Shown: one piece after another, positions 61,301-64,000 of the stretch
Position numbering within the stretch: position 1 is the stretch's first letter
How the letters are laid out: each line of letters starts with the position of its first letter
From: Nipponacmea schrenckii
Taxonomy: Eukaryota; Mollusca; Gastropoda; Lottiidae
Length of the DNA: 64,000 nucleotides
Direction of reading: 5' to 3'
NCBI GenBank assembly: GCA_030562195.1
Contig: JAUJPP010000012.1
Location: forward strand, 5,518,001 to 5,582,000
Notes under the pieces: generated by a model
Database searches by the model: none
What the model was told of the DNA's origin: nothing
What the model saw: the letters and a program-made list of their open reading frames with translations, nothing else
Program-made: the position numbers and the translations under genes

Positions 61301-64000
61301 AAATGTCTTATGAAATATATTAATGTGTTTTTATTCTATTGTAAGAAATAAAATTAAAAAGAAACAAGGCGTATTCATTCATGAAAAAGTAGAAGCACTC
61401 CAACATATATTGTGGATTTCGAAGAATGCATTCGTGAGGAATAGTCACTCAATCATGTGCTTGATCAATAACAGTAACAAAAACGTTTTTGAATTAACTT
61501 GTCTGTGTGACTTGATAAACCAAAATGAATCCATCTTCGCAGAAATACTGTCAAAATACAGAAAACTCTGTATAAGTTAAAGGGAAGTAACTCATTTAGA
61601 ACTGTTTTGCGTGCTAACACGCACCAGGCTTATTTTGCCACAAAACTACTCGAGGTATCGTTAAAGTGTATTATTGTCTAATCTGAACGACAAGCCGCTT
61701 TTCTATTCAACCCCTACCCCCACCCCGCCACCCCTACTTTAATGACGTTCAGGCAGGCGTTAGACCCACTGAGTCACTTCGTATCCCTCCTTACTGTGGT
61801 CATGTTGGTGTAGATATCTTGCTGATGACATTATAAATGCAGAAACTCGACAGCTATTTGCCACGATCGTGCTGTAAATCTTTGATGTGGGAAACAACGG
61901 TGAGATACAATGATCTATTAAATATTTAAATTTGGTTGATTACAGGGCACACGCACCCTCATTGTTTCTAAAAAAAACACTATATCACACCATTATCTTA
62001 CCATAAATTATTGATAAACTCCAACCTATAGTCTAACTGTCTTATCACGACGTTTAAAAAATCGAATTTCTACACGTTTTTGTGAATGTATTGAAATATT
62101 CACAAAGTTGTATTTAAAACTGTATGATAGTACACATTTTTCGTAAAATTCAAAAATCGGCGATGCCAATAACATAAATATTAATACGTTAATCCTCCCA
62201 TAATAATATGATATGGACTACTTTTTCACAGTATCTGGTTTGATATGATAGTGCATTTAATGTACGTACTTATTTGATTATAGAAAGTTAGAGGTTTATA
62301 GGAATTCATTTATTTTTGCTTATTTTACATTTATGTAATTTATCCATTGAACTAAGTAAATCAATAATTACTTCGTTTATCAGATGTATATAAGTTATAA
62401 TTATGTAGATTCTTTTCTTTAGTCATGACACCTGGTAAGTTTAACTGATGAATATGTAATATTGACCAAGTTTGAGACTTTTATAGTATGTTCATTTTAA
62501 AAGGTTGTTTCCCTTTCATGTACCTCTTGATTAAAGATGTCACTGTGAGTTGTTCTTAACGATTCCCTGTATTTGTCAACAATGCGTTGAACCAATGGTA
62601 ACTAAGCAGCATATCTGAGAAATAATCAAATAAACCATCTGCCAAATATGGCAATAATCATAAATATATAAATACGTTATGAAGTCAGCAATCAGAAGAA
62701 TCGATGTAGCCATGGCAATGATTCATAATAACATCACAAATATAAATAGCTGGCTGCAGTTTGAGTTGAATAAAGACTTTGCGGTTGATCATTGTATTAA
62801 CAGCATTTCATTTCTCGTCAAATTTTTTGTGAGTTTTTTCTACCCCAGCTTTCAAATTAAAAAGAATGGTAAGTACGCTTCAGCTTGTTTTAATATATCT
62901 CTGGAGAACTTATTACTACATAAATAATAGCTCAGCACTTCTTTGTTCACATTAAATGTGTTTCACCTCGCTGATCACTAGTTGGAAACAACTGAGTTAC
63001 TTGTAGAGCCTAAAGAATGATCCATTCATTTATATGGGTGTATACTGTTGGATTTAGGTAGTATTGTAGAGCCTTAAATTTCTTTCATATCAAAACCTAA
63101 TCGATACAATTAGGTGCTAATATTCATCAAAATGTTGGCTATTGAAGGGTACATTCCCTAATAAATTGTACTTTTAAAACAAGATTTTTGGTTTTTACGA
63201 AGCAGACTAATTTTAATAGCAGACAAATTATTAAGGAAATCGCTTGCAACTGCAATAACTGAATTCTCAATCAAACATTATTTTTCATTGCAAATTCTGC
63301 ACATACATATCGTTAGTAAAATCTGGATCAATATTTTTTAAAGCATGTTTTATTATTGAAAATACAGAGTGGCCTTCGGGATCTTTATTATCAAGTGTTA
63401 TTTAGTTGCTAGGAGGAACCATTGTTTTAATAATAATCAATTTCAACAGCCGAGCAGATATTATCATGGAATATTGATTTTATAAAACGAATTTAATCGA
63501 ATATTTTATCACTCAATGTTTCTAATCAACAGTATTTTGAACATCATTTTAAAATTAGACTTCAATTTCGTTTCCTTTCTGTTTGTGATATTTTTTCATC
63601 TCCATTGTAATTTTATTAAGTATAGTTCTAATAACAGAAACCAGGGAGAGGTTTCAAATAAAACGCTTTGATTGGTTAGTATAACATCATTAATACGGGA
63701 TTGAGTGAGAAAGCCTGTTAGATTTCGATATAGATTGTTTCAGGAATGTCACGGTAATCTAATGTCAATATCAACGAAACTTACTAGAACCGCTTTCAGA
63801 ATTATTTAATTGGTCAATATTTACACAAGTTATTATCAATAGTCTTGAGGTACTAGGAGCCAATAGATCATGTACCATTCCAGGTTTACACGATTCAAAG
63901 AATTTTTTAATTCGAAGTAAAATTACCTTTTCCATTTTACTGAAATTTACTTTTAAAACCAAAACCATTTTTTTTTTCGTGAAATGTGATCATCCTTCAG
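61301..64000. other. Intergenic; no gene supported
   Basis: A degraded SINE head in minus orientation lies at 61752-61780 (reverse complement GTGACTCAGTGGGTCTAACG + CCTGC). The open frame at 62679-62867 ends in a good donor (AATG|GTAAGTAC) but has no recognisable content. Otherwise AT-rich. Confidence 0.45.

Noticed and set aside
61323..61580. 85-residue frame after the tubulin gene
   Set aside because: Lies in or just past the tubulin 3' UTR; no domain and no splice sites.
62679..62927. Frame with a GTAAGTAC donor at 62868
   Set aside because: Could be a first exon but no acceptor partner or recognisable content was found.

Overview
The window is eukaryotic. It is AT-rich, has spliced genes with GT..AG introns and long gene-poor tracts, and is crowded with transposable-element debris. 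The protein genes are animal-like (two alpha-tubulins, selenium-binding protein 1/methanethiol oxidase, two secreted glycosyl hydrolases of the asl1-like/GH128 type). Together with tRNA-headed SINEs and LINEs carrying a 2A-like motif, they fit a mollusc or other lophotrochozoan, perhaps a gastropod. That taxonomic guess is inference. There is one scaffold gap of exactly 500 N (35969-36468).

Layout. 1-1886 is a decayed LINE. 3063-5270 is a nearly identical 1105-bp head-to-tail duplication with poly(A) tracts. 5790-6640 is a 167-bp higher-order satellite. 6810-9221 holds two tandem paralogous secreted GH128-like genes. 9.7-12.4 kb and 19.9-21.3 kb are dispersed repeats built of tandem sub-units. 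12521-13805 (-) carries phase-consistent exons of an unrecognised gene. 14.05-14.76 kb holds two opposed minisatellite arrays. 23.6-25.3 kb has a broken PIF1-type helicase piece, a terminal-inverted-repeat element and an LTR/gag-like remnant. 27.9-31.6 kb (-) is a nearly full-length but disabled endonuclease/RT LINE. 31.7-36.0 kb is a 73-bp satellite, clean and then badly degraded, running into the gap. 36.5-42.7 kb is a graveyard of hAT-like, Ty3-like, Tc1/mariner-like, LINE and SINE remnants.

The gene-rich right part begins with selenium-binding protein 1 (45249-53776, ten coding exons found, first mini-exon missing). One of its introns holds a LINE inserted inside another LINE with a clear target-site duplication. 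Two alpha-tubulin genes then stand head to head (54863-56540 on - and 58559-61300 on +). They share intron positions, including an intron directly after the ATG. The + copy has two extra G that shift the frame just before the acidic tail. The last 2.7 kb shows no gene I can support.

No bacterial operons, CRISPR arrays or functional tRNA genes are present. The main novelty candidates are the splice-donor minisatellite in the first GH gene, the hidden minus-strand gene at 12.5-13.8 kb, the SINE tail shared with a LINE 3' region, and several large inverted-repeat structures.
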